Shown piece after piece: positions 1 to 10,149 of a DNA stretch of 64,000 bases; position 1 is the first letter of the stretch; the number at the start of each line of letters is the position of its first letter. The stretch comes from Symbiodinium natans (taxonomy: Eukaryota; Sar; Dinophyceae; Suessiales; Symbiodiniaceae). The notes under the pieces are model-generated. The model was not told the origin of the DNA and searched no databases. It saw nothing but the letters and a program-made list of their open reading frames with translations. The stretch covers positions 124,001-188,000 of the forward strand of contig CAJNDS010002077.1 of assembly GCA_905221605.1 (NCBI GenBank), written 5' to 3'. The position numbers and the translations under genes were made by a program.

Positions 1-850
1 CCTCCCCCGTACCCTGGACATCTCAGGGCCTGAGAAGCTGCGTCTTCCTCCGCCTCCTGGCCAGCATTTTAAGGTTTAGGGTTTAAGGCTTATATAGGCT
101 TTTTAGGGCTTAGGGTTTAGGGTTTAGAGTTTAGGGTTTAGGGTTTAGGGTTTAAAGCTTAGGGTTTAGGGGTGAAGTCGCGGGATTGGGAGAAGATTGA
201 CGCGGCGCCAATTGCAACAACAGGAGTTGCCCAAACAAGCCGGCCCTCCACCCCGACGGGAGCCCAGGAACCCTGTCTGACCCTAAACCGAAAACTCCAT
301 ACCTGGATATTGTGAGGTTGCGGCTTTCACCGCTGTCACACTTCTTCCCCCCCCCAACCGATACACCGAAAGCAAATTCGCTGAAGAGGAGTTCTTAAGA
401 GAATCTCTCAGGCTTGAAGTGATGGTCTTGCGCTGTTTGGGGGGTCTGCGGCCAACAGAGCCTTATCAAAGGCCAAACCCTACACTGTAAAGGGCTTCGG
501 CCTGCCTATTAGGTTTAGGGTTTAGGGTTTTGGGTTTAAGGTTTAGGGGTTTAGGGGTTAGGGTACTATACACTTGTCAAAACTGAGGCCGGTCCTTGAT
601 GGCCTTCTTGGTCTTGCAAGGGAAGCCCTTGCTGTCGAAACTCTGCGCCTCACCTTTAAGGTTTAAGGTTTAAGGTTTATGGTTTAAGGTTTATGGTTTA
701 TGGGTTAAGGTTTAAGGTTTTGAGGTTTATGGCTTCAGGCCTTTCAGGGTTGAGAGTACTGACTAGAGCTGAGGCTGTTGGGTTGTGGGCCGGGTAGAGG
801 TGTCTGAGATGCAGAGTTTAGGGCCTTATGGCGAACCCTCTAGGCCTCTG
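1..850. repeat. Decayed TTTAGGG-type repeats
   Basis: Short runs of TTTAGGG and TTTAAGG (60-180, 510-560, 655-745) are separated by ordinary sequence. No convincing exon seen. Confidence 0.7.
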
Positions 851-1089
851 CGCTCAAGGTTGAGGGCCTTGGGTTGAGTGCGAATTTAAAACCCCTCTAA
901 CACCCTGCATAGCCCTCCAAGCTCTCCGAAACCTAAGGGCGCGGATGAACCCTACAAGTGCGCCTCCTGTGATCAATGCACACAGGTGCAACCGGACGAA
1001 GTAGGGCCCTGGGCCGTCCAACGGCAAGGGCGTGTAGCTGAAGTCCTCTTCGGGGGCGGTGTCGGTATTTTGGGTGTCGGTGCGAGTGC

Positions 1090-1595
1090 GAGTGCGAGGG
1101 AGAGAGAGAGAGAGAGAGTGTGTAGACATGTTTTTGCTTGCTTGGTCTGTTGCTCGTCTGCTTGTTTGTTTTCGCTTGTTTGCTTGGGCTGTCCGATCGC
1201 TCCTGTTCGCTTGCTTGCTTGTTTGTTTTTGTGTGGTTGCTTCTTTTTATGGTTGTTTGGTTGCTTGCTTCTTGACAGGTTGCTTGCTTGCTTGCTTGTT
1301 TGCTTGTCTGCTGGTGTGGTTGTTCGTTCGCTCGCTCGCTCGCTCGCTTGCTTGCTTGCTTGTTCGTTTCGTGCATGCGTGGGTGCGTGGGTGTGTGTGT
1401 GTGTGTGTGCCACTATGACTATGACTATGACTAATTTTGACTATGACTATGACGATGACTGAGACGATGACGATGACTATGGCTATGACTGTGCATGTGT
1501 CTGCGTCTCTGTGTGTGTGTGTGTGTGCAGGTGTGCGTATGTGCGTATGTGCGTCTGTGCGTCTGTGCGTCTGTGTCTGCGCGTTCTGGCTCTTA
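1090..1595. repeat. Microsatellite block
   Basis: Contains (GA)n at 1095-1118, a GCTT-based block to 1370, (GT)n near 1391-1409, GACTAT units at 1413-1490 and TGTG/TGCG units to 1580. Long frames over it are Cys/Leu or Ser/Lys low-complexity shadows. Confidence 0.9.
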
Positions 1596-1987
1596 CGCCT
1601 TTTTGCGAGATGAGAAGAATTTTGGGGCGTTGATGATCAAGGTCCACACAGGTTTATGCAATGGAATCAGACGTTTCTGAGATGGTCTTAGAAGCCCTGT
1701 GAGCAGCATAGTTGTCTGCTTTAAGATGACTCTTTGCACATATGGCAACCAAAGTTTGCCTTACGAAAACTTCCCAAAACATCCGGCTTCGCCTTTGGGA
1801 TACACGGGTCTATGGAACGTTCATAGGAGGTCGGATGCTGCAGTAGCCGCGCTTCACCTAGCTTAGACTCAGGCCACCTTGTTGCAAGCTGAAGCTCTGG
1901 GTCTACGGCTCAGGTGTTCGTGGGCAAGGGTTCTGGGGCTGTCAAACCTTGGGCAGGAATTTGGGGGCTTCCGAGTGCAGAGGTACC

Positions 1988-2085
1988 TTATTGGGGTCCT
2001 TATAAGGTTATAAGGGAATCCTGTTATTTGGGGTCTGTGTTAAGGGGTCCCTTTAATCGTAAACCCCCATATCTGAGTTTATAGC
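1988..2085. mobile_element. TTATTGGGGTCCT dispersed repeat
   Basis: Contains TTATTGGGGTCCTTATAAGG, GGGAATCCTGTTATTTGGGG and GTAAACCCCCATAT. Related copies lie at 13376, 14653 (reverse), 23160 (reverse), 24540 (reverse) and 43300. Confidence 0.75.
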
Positions 2086-2819
2086 TGATCCAGCAAAAGC
2101 ACGTTCGCATTGTTTCTTCTCGTCTTCTTCCTCGGCTTTGCAGGATGAGGGCTTCAGAGGCCGAGGTTTGCAACTTATGCACCCAATCTTCGCTCCACAC
2201 CCTCCCCGCAAGTTCAAGAGCAACCTAAGAATGAAAAGGGTACCCTGTTTGGTTTACATTGGCTGATAAGTGAGTGAACCTAGAGCCGAAAAAAAGAGAA
2301 TAAGGGCCTGCTCTGGGTCCTGGTGTATAAAGGGCGTGCCGTACTTCTTTTCATTCCCCCACCAGCTGCCTGTGCCGGACTGCGAAGAAACGCAGCACTC
2401 AAAACTGAACCCAACAGAGCAGCCGACCAAAGATGTCCAAGCCGCATGATGATCTCCTGGAGGGTTCCCTGAGGGCAGGCTCTGAATTTCGGGTTTATGG
2501 GCCTTTGGGTGGCCGATCTTTGAACGGACCAACTCGCTCCCGAGTCCCTATCAGGGAGCCCAAGCCCCATCAGGTTTTTAGCCCTTGCTGCTCTGGAATC
2601 GGACTTTTGCTCACTCACCTGATCGCAAACATCAGATCACGCCCAAAGCCCAAAGCCCAAAGCCCACTTCTCCCAAACCCGAAACCGAAACCCCAAACCC
2701 GCAACCCTCAGTTCAGTCTTTCCACGCCAGCAATTCTACCGGGAGATCGAGGTTAACATCTGAAGCCCCAAGCCCCAAACCAGAGTCCCTACGCCTGCAC
2801 CCTAAACCCGAAGCCCTAA

Positions 2820-2916
2820 ATCCTAAACCCCAACCCTAAACCTTAAACCCTAATTAAACCCTAAACCCTATCCCTAAACCCTAAACCCTAAACCCTCATC
2901 CCTAAACCCTAAACCA
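2820..2916 (-). repeat. CCCTAAA array
   Basis: About a dozen CCCTAAA-like units with a few single-base changes, left of a G/C-rich exon-like patch. Confidence 0.85.
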
Positions 2917-2929
2917 CCTTCAACCCCAA

Positions 2930-3034
2930 GCTTGCCTTGGGGTTCGCCACCTTCGCAGCCGTCGGCGCCTGGGTCGCCGCCACCGGCGGCCCAGGCGCCG
3001 GCAGGGGCGCCGGCAGCGCCAAGGGCGTCGTGGA
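2930..3034 (-). CDS. Possible Ala/Pro-rich exon
   Basis: A 105-bp patch of very high G+C. One minus-strand frame reads STTPLALPAPLPAPGPPVAA and then TQAPTAAKVANPKA, all with G/C third positions; other frames on both strands are also open, which is usual for such G+C. It lies between CCCTAAA (2820-2916) and TTTAGGG (3181-3215) stretches. Confidence 0.35.
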
Positions 3035-3189
3035 AGTGCCTTTTGAGGCTATAGTTGTTGGGAGCCACACTTGTCTTAACTTGGCAGCCCTGCCTACAGT
3101 TCACATGAGGAGCAAATTACCTTGGCATGCGGTTATAACACCCGGGGTCGGGGGGGGGGGGCTCTTTTTGCCTGGCTGACTAGGGTTTC

Positions 3190-4700
3190 TGGTTTAGGGC
3201 TTAGGGTTGAGGGTTGGGGTTGTTCCCCTTAGTGCGAGCAGCTGAATGGACCAAAAAAACACAGAAAGACTGGGAAGGGAAGGTCTATGACCTGAAGAGA
3301 CACTACTGCACGTCGCACCTCCCTTACCGAATAAGATTTTTTCAACAGGGTTGAGGATGAAGGGTGTTTGGGGTTTTGATGTGTTTTATAGGCTTGGGAA
3401 CTCCCAGCGTGTGTGTTTGTGTCTGTGTGTGTGTGTGAGAGAAATTAATACTTTGACTCTTTGACAAATCAAAGCCTTCCAGTTCGTCCTTCGAAGGGGA
3501 GTAGAGAGTTTGAGCCCTTGGAACAAGACTGCTTCGCCCACGCGCACACACACACATGTACGCGCAACAACTTCACTTGCTTCTGGGATGCTGTTGGTGT
3601 CTGGCTTCATGAGCTGAAAGAACAGTAGTGCTTGCAAGCTCGCGGAATGCTCGGCATCCTCGAGAAGAAGGCAAGGATTTCAAAGCCGAGGCCTTGAGAA
3701 AATGGGGACTACTGGCCAACGCTTGAAGTTCAGGTGAGGCTTGCCCTCTTTCCCCCCCCTTGAGTCATATTTCTTCATCTCCAAGGATACTTCTGAAGCG
3801 GGCTTGGGATATGGAGTTAGGATGCAATTAGGACTCATTGGAAAGGTCTAGGGGTTTTCTATAGGCAAGAGAGTCCTGCTTGTTGGAGCAGGCGTCACCA
3901 GTGAAGCGCATGCCCTCGCCTAAGTTGCGAAAAGCAGGCGCGACGGTTTCGGGCAGAGGGCCTACAGGCACGAAGAGCAGCATGCCCGAAAGAAAACAAA
4001 CCCTGGACCCTAAACCCTAAACCCTAAACCCTAAACCCTAAACACAATCCCTAGACCCCCCTAGTCCTGAAGTCGGATATCTCATAGGCACTTGGGTTGC
4101 TTCAGGGAAGGGTTTGCCCAAAGCATCCCATACCCTTACATTACCAACAGCAGTAAACCCAATATTTAAGACACATTCCCAACTGTCATTATAGGGTATC
4201 CAACAAATGCTACTCTAGTTAAAGCTTGGATTTAGGACTTGTAAACTGGGTTCGCGCGCTAAAGCTTGGACTACTAGACAACCCTTGAAACCTTTTAAAA
4301 CCCTACAAACGCTCTGAGGTTTCATGGCTCGCGTGGTTGCCATGGGGGCAGGCGAGCGTCCATACTTGCCATCGATCGACCGCAGGACCAGTGTCGACAC
4401 GAAGGTATTCCTTTGGCTGTCGGGACCCTCAAGCAAAACCCTAAACCCTAAACCCAGTTCGTCTCGGACAGGCTTGCTGGTACGAGAGATTATCCTGGAA
4501 GCTCCTAGGTTGCTGCTGAAGAACGTAAGTTGAAAAGTTACCTTACATAATGCGGTTATATGCTCTTGACAGAAATAAGTAATGTTGAATTTGGAGTTGT
4601 TTAACCATTCTGGCGATAATGCCCTCAGAACAGTCGAAGCTGTTTTTGTCCACGTGGAAAAGGCCCCGTGAGTTTATATGATTTTCCTAGGGAGGAGTTT
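3190..4700. other. Intron-like DNA without a convincing exon
   Basis: Holds (GT)n near 3409-3437, a short CCCTAAA array (4010-4044) and decayed repeat units. Short open frames on both strands show no domain or codon bias. Confidence 0.4.
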
Positions 4701-5012
4701 ATATACATGTAAATGTGATCCGGATGAGTGTATCTGAATTTAAAATGGCTCCTTCTGAATTTCAAAAAGGATGAGCTTTCATAAATTTAAAAAGTGGTCC
4801 ATATGAATTGAAAAGGGATGAGTTTACATGAATTTTAAAAGGGGTCCATATGAATGTGAAAGGGATGAGTTTACATGAATTTAAAGAGGAATCCATATGA
4901 CTTCAAAAGGATACATGTGAATTTGAAAGGGATGAGTTTGTATGAACTCTAAAGGGATCCATATGAGTTTAAAAAGGGATGAGTTTATGCGAGTTTAAAA
5001 GGGATCCATATT
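4690..5012. repeat. A+T-rich ~46-bp tandem repeat
   Basis: About six diverged copies of a unit containing AAAGGGATGAGTTTACATGA and a TCCATATGA element. It is A+T-rich, unlike the rest of the region, and ends abruptly at 5012. Confidence 0.8.
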
Positions 5013-7700
5013 CCAAATTCGGAGCCTCTAAGCTGGTGCCTCGACATTAAACAGGGTCCCGAATCAGTGTCGTTGTTCCGGGCCGAGGGGGGCTCCTGGA
5101 CCACCCCTTTGTCGGATTGAACGAAACCAACTTGTCGAAATAAATGGTTTCGGATCGGTTGGAGTGGATGAGGCCTTTAAAATCACGAGGCCGGCCTTTT
5201 GAAGTCACAAGGCCCGGCTTGAAAGCCAAGAGAGCAAAGCATCCTCCGGAGAGCCCGAAATCATCGAAGAAACATGCCGGATTTCGGGAACCAGTTGACT
5301 TTAAACAGGGACCAGGTCTGCACCTTCAACAGTCACCTGAAATAGCGCAGCCAATTTGACTTTACTCAGAAGGGTCAGAATGGGTGCTGGTGCTCTGACT
5401 CATGCGCAGGAAGGGTTTCTGGTCTGGGCTACTTTGCGCTCTCTCAAATGCTCAAAACACATATCACAACAAGAGCCAACCGGTGCTGGCAACTTTGGTT
5501 CTGAACCGGTCAGGGGGCTGCCACGGTCCCCCCTTCACTGCCTCCGTCTGAAAGTCGAGATCGCCTCTCGATGTGTCGGCCAGGACTCAGGTCGACTGTA
5601 GGGTTTAGGGTTTAGGGTTTCGGGCTTAGGGTTTCGGGTTTAGGGTTTAGGGTTTCGGGTTTAGGGCTTATCCGTGCATGTGGCTTGAGGCTTACGGTTT
5701 TTAGGGTCTTAAAGCTGGTAACACCCCAAGACCCAAGACGTAGCTACTCCAGGCAACGCTTGGCTTCGAAACCCTCAGCTTTCTAAGCGAGACTTCTGAC
5801 AGGACTTGCTAAGTTTGTTGATAGGGTTTGGGATGTAGAACGCTGAAGCCGTTTAGGCTTTCGGGTGTTTAGGGTCGAGGGTTTAGGGCTTGCAAACCGC
5901 ATCTTGTCTACAGCTGCGTTCACGCAATGCGGCAACGACTTAGCCCTAAAGAAAAAGCGCCACATTTCAGAGAATTTAGGATTTTGGGTTTCTCACCTGT
6001 TCTTCCAAGCCCTTTATGAAGCAAGGCGTTTTCGGGTTCGCAGAAAAGGTGCTATGCAGGCATCAGCAGAGGTCGTGTTGTGCACAGGATAGTACGGAAG
6101 TCGCAAAGTTGCTGCGAAATACCGTTTAGGACTCTTGGTTGTGCCCTACATTGGTTGCTACGAAGAGTTCACCACTGTGGAGCGCCGACTCTGCAGAAGA
6201 ACCGGAAGGCCCATGCCGGCGCCTTTGTTCAGGTTGCGTCCCACGTGCACAATGAGAAACTCATTCCTGGGCAGCCACCTAAAGGCTCTGATGTAGTACC
6301 TTTTTTGGGTAGTATACTAGGATCCCCTATACCTAACCCAGAACGGAACTACCTTAGAGCCTTCTGGTAAACTCTTCTTCGAGTTGTTCGAGGAGCGCTT
6401 TCAGTTTTGGACCCTAAGCCCTAAAGCCCAGCTGTTCAACCCCAGAGTTGGTGGAGAGTGTCTGAGACACTCTGAAAGGCTCTCCAGTTGGAGGGTTCAG
6501 GGCTCATATGGGGCTTAGAGTTCGATCAAACCCTAACGCTTAAAAGTGCGAGATACAAGGCTTTTGTTCTGGCCTTGAAAGCTTGATAGTTGCGAAGGCT
6601 GGAGGCTTAGGACGAGCCAGTCCATGCTGCAACTACCAGCTTGGAGCATCCGAGTGGCTGACATGCCTTTGAGGACTGGAGTTCGAGGTTTCGAGTACGT
6701 GGCATCGGCATACCGCGATAGACACAGCCGAGACTCAGCAACCCAATCGTCTAACATCCCCAAAACTCGGTCGTTGCGCGATCGAAAGTCTATTCCCGAA
6801 GATCAGTACGAAAGACACAAGCCGGCCAGGCACACAGGAGCTGACAACCTGGCCAAGAGGCAGTCTGGCTCTTGGTGTCTTGGTGTCACCTTGCATCCAT
6901 TGGGTCAACTATGTCAACATTGCGGCAGTGTACTTGCACGTTTATAGACTATACCATAGTAGATTATACCATATTACGTGTATAAAAACAAATATCAAAT
7001 TGTAAAACATTATATCATACTAATATTACATTACATCTGTTTTGAGATGTTCTGGGATTCGGGGTGTCAGGTTTGGCCGGTTTGGGCTTGCAGGGTTCAG
7101 GGCCCAGCGCATGTGTGAAGATGGCAACTGGCAAGAGTCCTATGACCGACCCAGCATGGGCTCTCGCAACACATCGGCTGCATCTTCGGTTTTTTCTAGC
7201 GTAGGGAAACTGCACACCCAAAGCCCCCCCAAACTTCGACTCGATCCCCTGAGCTGCAACAACACCGAACCCTAACTGAAACAGATTGAGCTTCAGGGTT
7301 AAAGAGTTCTTGATCTTGCGATAGTTCCCTACACTCGAAAACCCCAAGATGGTTCCAGATTGGACCCATAACTTCCTCTCAGCGGTTTCCGAATTGAACA
7401 ACACCACGTTGAAACCTGGTGTTGTTGCAGTCTAGGTTTCGGGTTACTTGTGGGTGGGCTAAGGGATGAGGCGTACGGATCCCCCACCCCCCCACCACCC
7501 TAAGCTAACCCTACGACCACACTCCAATAATCTCTCTTGTCCCTCCCCAACTTCCCATACTATAAGGCTCTCCTCTACGCCCCTGGGCTGGATCCAACCA
7601 CCCTGTAGAAGCCCTCTACATACCGGTAGTCCCTGAAATATGTTCTGAGAACCCATGAGCCCAAGATTCCCTAAACCCTTGAACCCATAAGCCTCTGTAC
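5013..7700. other. Repeat-poor to repeat-decayed stretch, no assigned gene
   Basis: Several short open frames occur on both strands (for example 5144-5359, 6080-6370 and 6624-6947), but none shows codon bias, splice context or a known domain. It holds a TTTAGGG array (5600-5668), a fold-back repeat (6280-6375) and an A+T-rich patch (6945-7035). Confidence 0.4.
6280..6375. mobile_element. Fold-back repeat, AAGGCTCT family
   Basis: The left arm AAAGGCTCTGATGTAGTACC and right arm GGAACTACCTTAGAGCCTTC are near reverse complements. A diverged relative with similar AACTACxTTAxAGCCTTC lies at 15735-15815. Probably a MITE-like element. Confidence 0.6.
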
Positions 7701-7704
7701 CCTT

Positions 7705-7815
7705 CCTCAAACCCTAAACCCGAAACCCGAAACCCGAAACCCTAAACCCTAAACCCCAAACCCTAAACCCTAAACCCTAAACCCTAAACCCTAAACCCTA
7801 AACCCTAAACCTTAA
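7705..7815 (-). repeat. CCCTAAA array
   Basis: About 14 units, the last ten nearly perfect, on the left of the exon-like patch 7826-7890. Confidence 0.95.
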
Positions 7816-7825
7816 GCGCCAGCTG

Positions 7826-7890
7826 GGGAGCCGGAGAACCCCGAGAGCTTCGCGGGGTTGGGAACGGTCAAGGACTCCGCCGCGGCCTCT
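7826..7890 (-). CDS. Possible exon, similar to 8800-8863
   Basis: Minus-strand frame EAAAESLTVPNPAKLSGFSG in a G/C-rich patch exactly between a CCCTAAA array (7705-7815) and a TTTAGGG array (7915-8000). The resemblance to the next exon suggests a repeated exon. The strand is inferred. Confidence 0.4.
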
Positions 7891-7914
7891 CAAAGAATTT
7901 AAGGGTTAAGGGTT

Positions 7915-8003
7915 TCGGGTTTAGGGGTAGGGTTTAGGGTTTAGGGTTTAGGGTTTAGGGTTTAGGGTTTAGGGTTTAGGGTTTAGGGTTTAGGGTTTAT
8001 GGT
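7915..8003 (+). repeat. TTTAGGG array
   Basis: About 12 near-perfect units on the right of the exon-like patch 7826-7890, forming an inverted pair with 7705-7815. Confidence 0.95.
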
Positions 8004-8469
8004 TGAGGGTTCTTCGAGGAGGCTTACAATTCGGTGGAGGAGCCCTGAAACAGTAAACCCCAAAACCCTGTACACTTAAACCCTATGAACCCTCTCATGA
8101 AACCCCTATACACCCTCGCAACCCAGTAAACCTTACTTTACCCTAAAAAGCCCATAAAACCCCATACTTCAAGGCTCACGAGGGTGTTGTAACTTGGGTT
8201 CACTTAGGATGTAAGTACGGTGCCTTAAAATAAGCAGGGAATACTGTAGCTTGAGCAGCTTAACTGGTCATAACTAGCCATAACCTTCTCTTCCGGAGTG
8301 GCGCTTGCAACTTTCTTCTGAGCTACGCCCGGACCTTCAATGTTGGAAACGCTGCATTTAACATCCCATCGACGCCTGGGCCTGCTGTGGCGGCTTTCTA
8401 TCAGCCGCCGGAGGGCGGCTGGCTGATCCTTACGTTTGGTCTGGGGTGGACATAGGGCATAGGGCTACC

Positions 8470-8612
8470 GGGTGGCGCTTTCTCTGTAGGGTTCGCGTGC
8501 CTCACAAGAGCTGCCACACCCCAAAGGGCGGGCTTGGAGGTCTTTTTTCGGATAAGGCTTCTGAGGGCTTGAACCGAATCTATGAAGAAGGATAATGCCT
8601 CGAACCCAGCCA
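8470..8612 (-). CDS. Possible exon
   Basis: Minus-strand frame AGFEALSFFIDSVQALRSLI continuing through RKKTSKPALWGVAALVRH. It is free of telomere-like units and has mixed hydrophobic and basic residues. Exon ends unknown. Confidence 0.3.
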
Positions 8613-8799
8613 CCTACACCCGAAACCCGGAACCCTAAACCCGGAAGCCTCTAAACTAGTTCATGGTTGGGATAGTAGTACAAATTGAGATCTATATTCC
8701 TTATTGGGTTTTAGTACCCTTAAAAATGTAAAATGTTACCCAACTATGACAAAGTTTAACCCCTAAACCGGAACCTTAAACCCTAAACTGTATGAAGAA

Positions 8800-8863
8800 C
8801 AGGGGGCTAGAGGACCCAGAGAGCGTCGCAGGACGCGGAGCTGTCAATTCCGAGGCGACCTGG
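8800..8863 (-). CDS. Possible exon, similar to 7826-7890
   Basis: Minus-strand frame VASELTAPRPATLSGSSSP after CGCCAG. It aligns with SLTVPNPAKLSGFSG of the segment 1 kb to the left (L-T-x-P-x-P-A-x-L-S-G). The plus strand also reads open (GLEDPESVAGRGAVNSEATW), and it too resembles its partner. Confidence 0.4.
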
Positions 8864-9617
8864 CGTTTGGGGTTTAGGGCTTTAGGGGTTGAGGGTTTAG
8901 GGTTGGAAGGGTCAGGGGGTTTGGGCTTAGTATGGCCAGCAAGGTTAGTACAAAGATGAGTGGTTAGTAGGGCTCGCTGCTTTCCAGGCTTTTGGTGGGG
9001 TCTGCGCTTCAGCATTCGCAGCGCCCGACGCTACAAAAGCTGGCCCCGAAGGCGCCCCGGCAAGAAACCACAGCTGCCTGTTCGTTTGTTTGGGCTCAAA
9101 TGGGGTCTATACGACAACCTATGACGAACACAAAGGAAGAACCCACTGCAGGTCCTAGTTAGGGTGTAGGGAAAAGATGGGATGAGAAGGGTGCTTCCAG
9201 TGCCTCGGACGTCGGAAACTTCCTGTCCGGCGCCGGAGGACGGCTGGCTGATCCTTACATGTGGGTTGCCCTGAATAATCGGCCCTTGGCCCTTGCCGGT
9301 ACAAACCCAACACCCCCAACTGCAAGGAATATCCGGTTAAACAAGCCCTTTGACGCTTCAACCCTCAACCTAAACCACAAAAGGCCTAAATTGAGCACCG
9401 AATTCATGGCTTACACCTCCTCTGTTCATTCACTCAAGGTTGGCAAGTAGAGCTGACCGTTCTGAGGCCAAGTGTAGAGATCTTTGGGGGGGGGGGGGGA
9501 AAATCCCCGACTGCCAACAACACCTTCCAACCACAGCTCACATCTGCCGGGATCCGAGAACCATTTATCCGAAACTCATAGGGTTTAGGGTTTAGGATTT
9601 TGGGTTTGGCTAGTGGG

Positions 9618-9628
9618 GTTGAGGGAGG

Positions 9629-9660
<32 letters not shown>

Positions 9661-9661
9661 C
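9618..9661. repeat. Poly-C tract
   Basis: About 30 consecutive C with one A near its end. Simple repeat; frames through it are Gly shadows. Confidence 0.9.
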
Positions 9662-9916
9662 ACCCCGCCCCGAAACCCTCCCAAACCACCATCCAAACCC
9701 TAGGCCCGACAACTCCTGGCCCTGAGTCCTTCTTCCCCAATGCTACATCCCAGAATCCCCACACCTTGTGCCTACTTCTCCAATAACCAAGGGGGAATAA
9801 GGTCAAACTTTCTTCTAATAAAACAGGAAACCCTTGCCAAAAAGTTTAAAGTTCAACTACGGGCTGAGTAAGTGTAAACCCGAACTCACAGCCCGACGCT
9901 CAAAACCCAAACCCCC

Positions 9917-10145
9917 TTGAACCCTAAACCCTAAACCCTAAACCCTAAACCCTAAACCCTAAACCCTCTCTGTTTCTGCCCGGGAGCTCGTAGGCCCTCC
10001 GCCGTGCCAGCTCCCTGCCCAACCCTGCCGGCCTGAGGAAGGACGGGAGGCAAACTGTAGAGGTTTAGGAGCTTAGGAATTAGGGTTTAGGAATTAGGGT
10101 ATAGGAATTAGGGTTTAGGAATTAGGGTTTAGGGTTCAGGGTTTG
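9917..10145. repeat. Convergent arrays: CCCTAAA then TTTAGGAATTAGGG
   Basis: Seven CCCTAAA units (9917-9965), an exon-like spacer, and then a variant array at 10050-10140 in which TTTAGGAATTAGGG alternates. The 14-mer is a heptamer pair fixed with one variant. Confidence 0.85.
9965..10036 (-). CDS. Possible exon between convergent arrays
   Basis: Minus-strand frame GWAGSWHGGGPTSSRAETE after acceptor CTTCCTCAG, with a GT donor where the TTTAGGG-type intron (sense strand) begins. Two Trp recall the W-rich exons at 12.8 and 14.8 kb. Confidence 0.4.
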
Positions 10146-10149
10146 GGGT

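Noticed and set aside
933-1462. Frames of 119-158 codons rich in Cys, Leu or Ser, Lys
   Set aside because: Translations of microsatellites.
7705-8003. True chromosome end or chromosome fusion site
   Set aside because: Convergent arrays recur about a dozen times with different short spacers that read like exons, so a fusion of two chromosome ends does not explain them.
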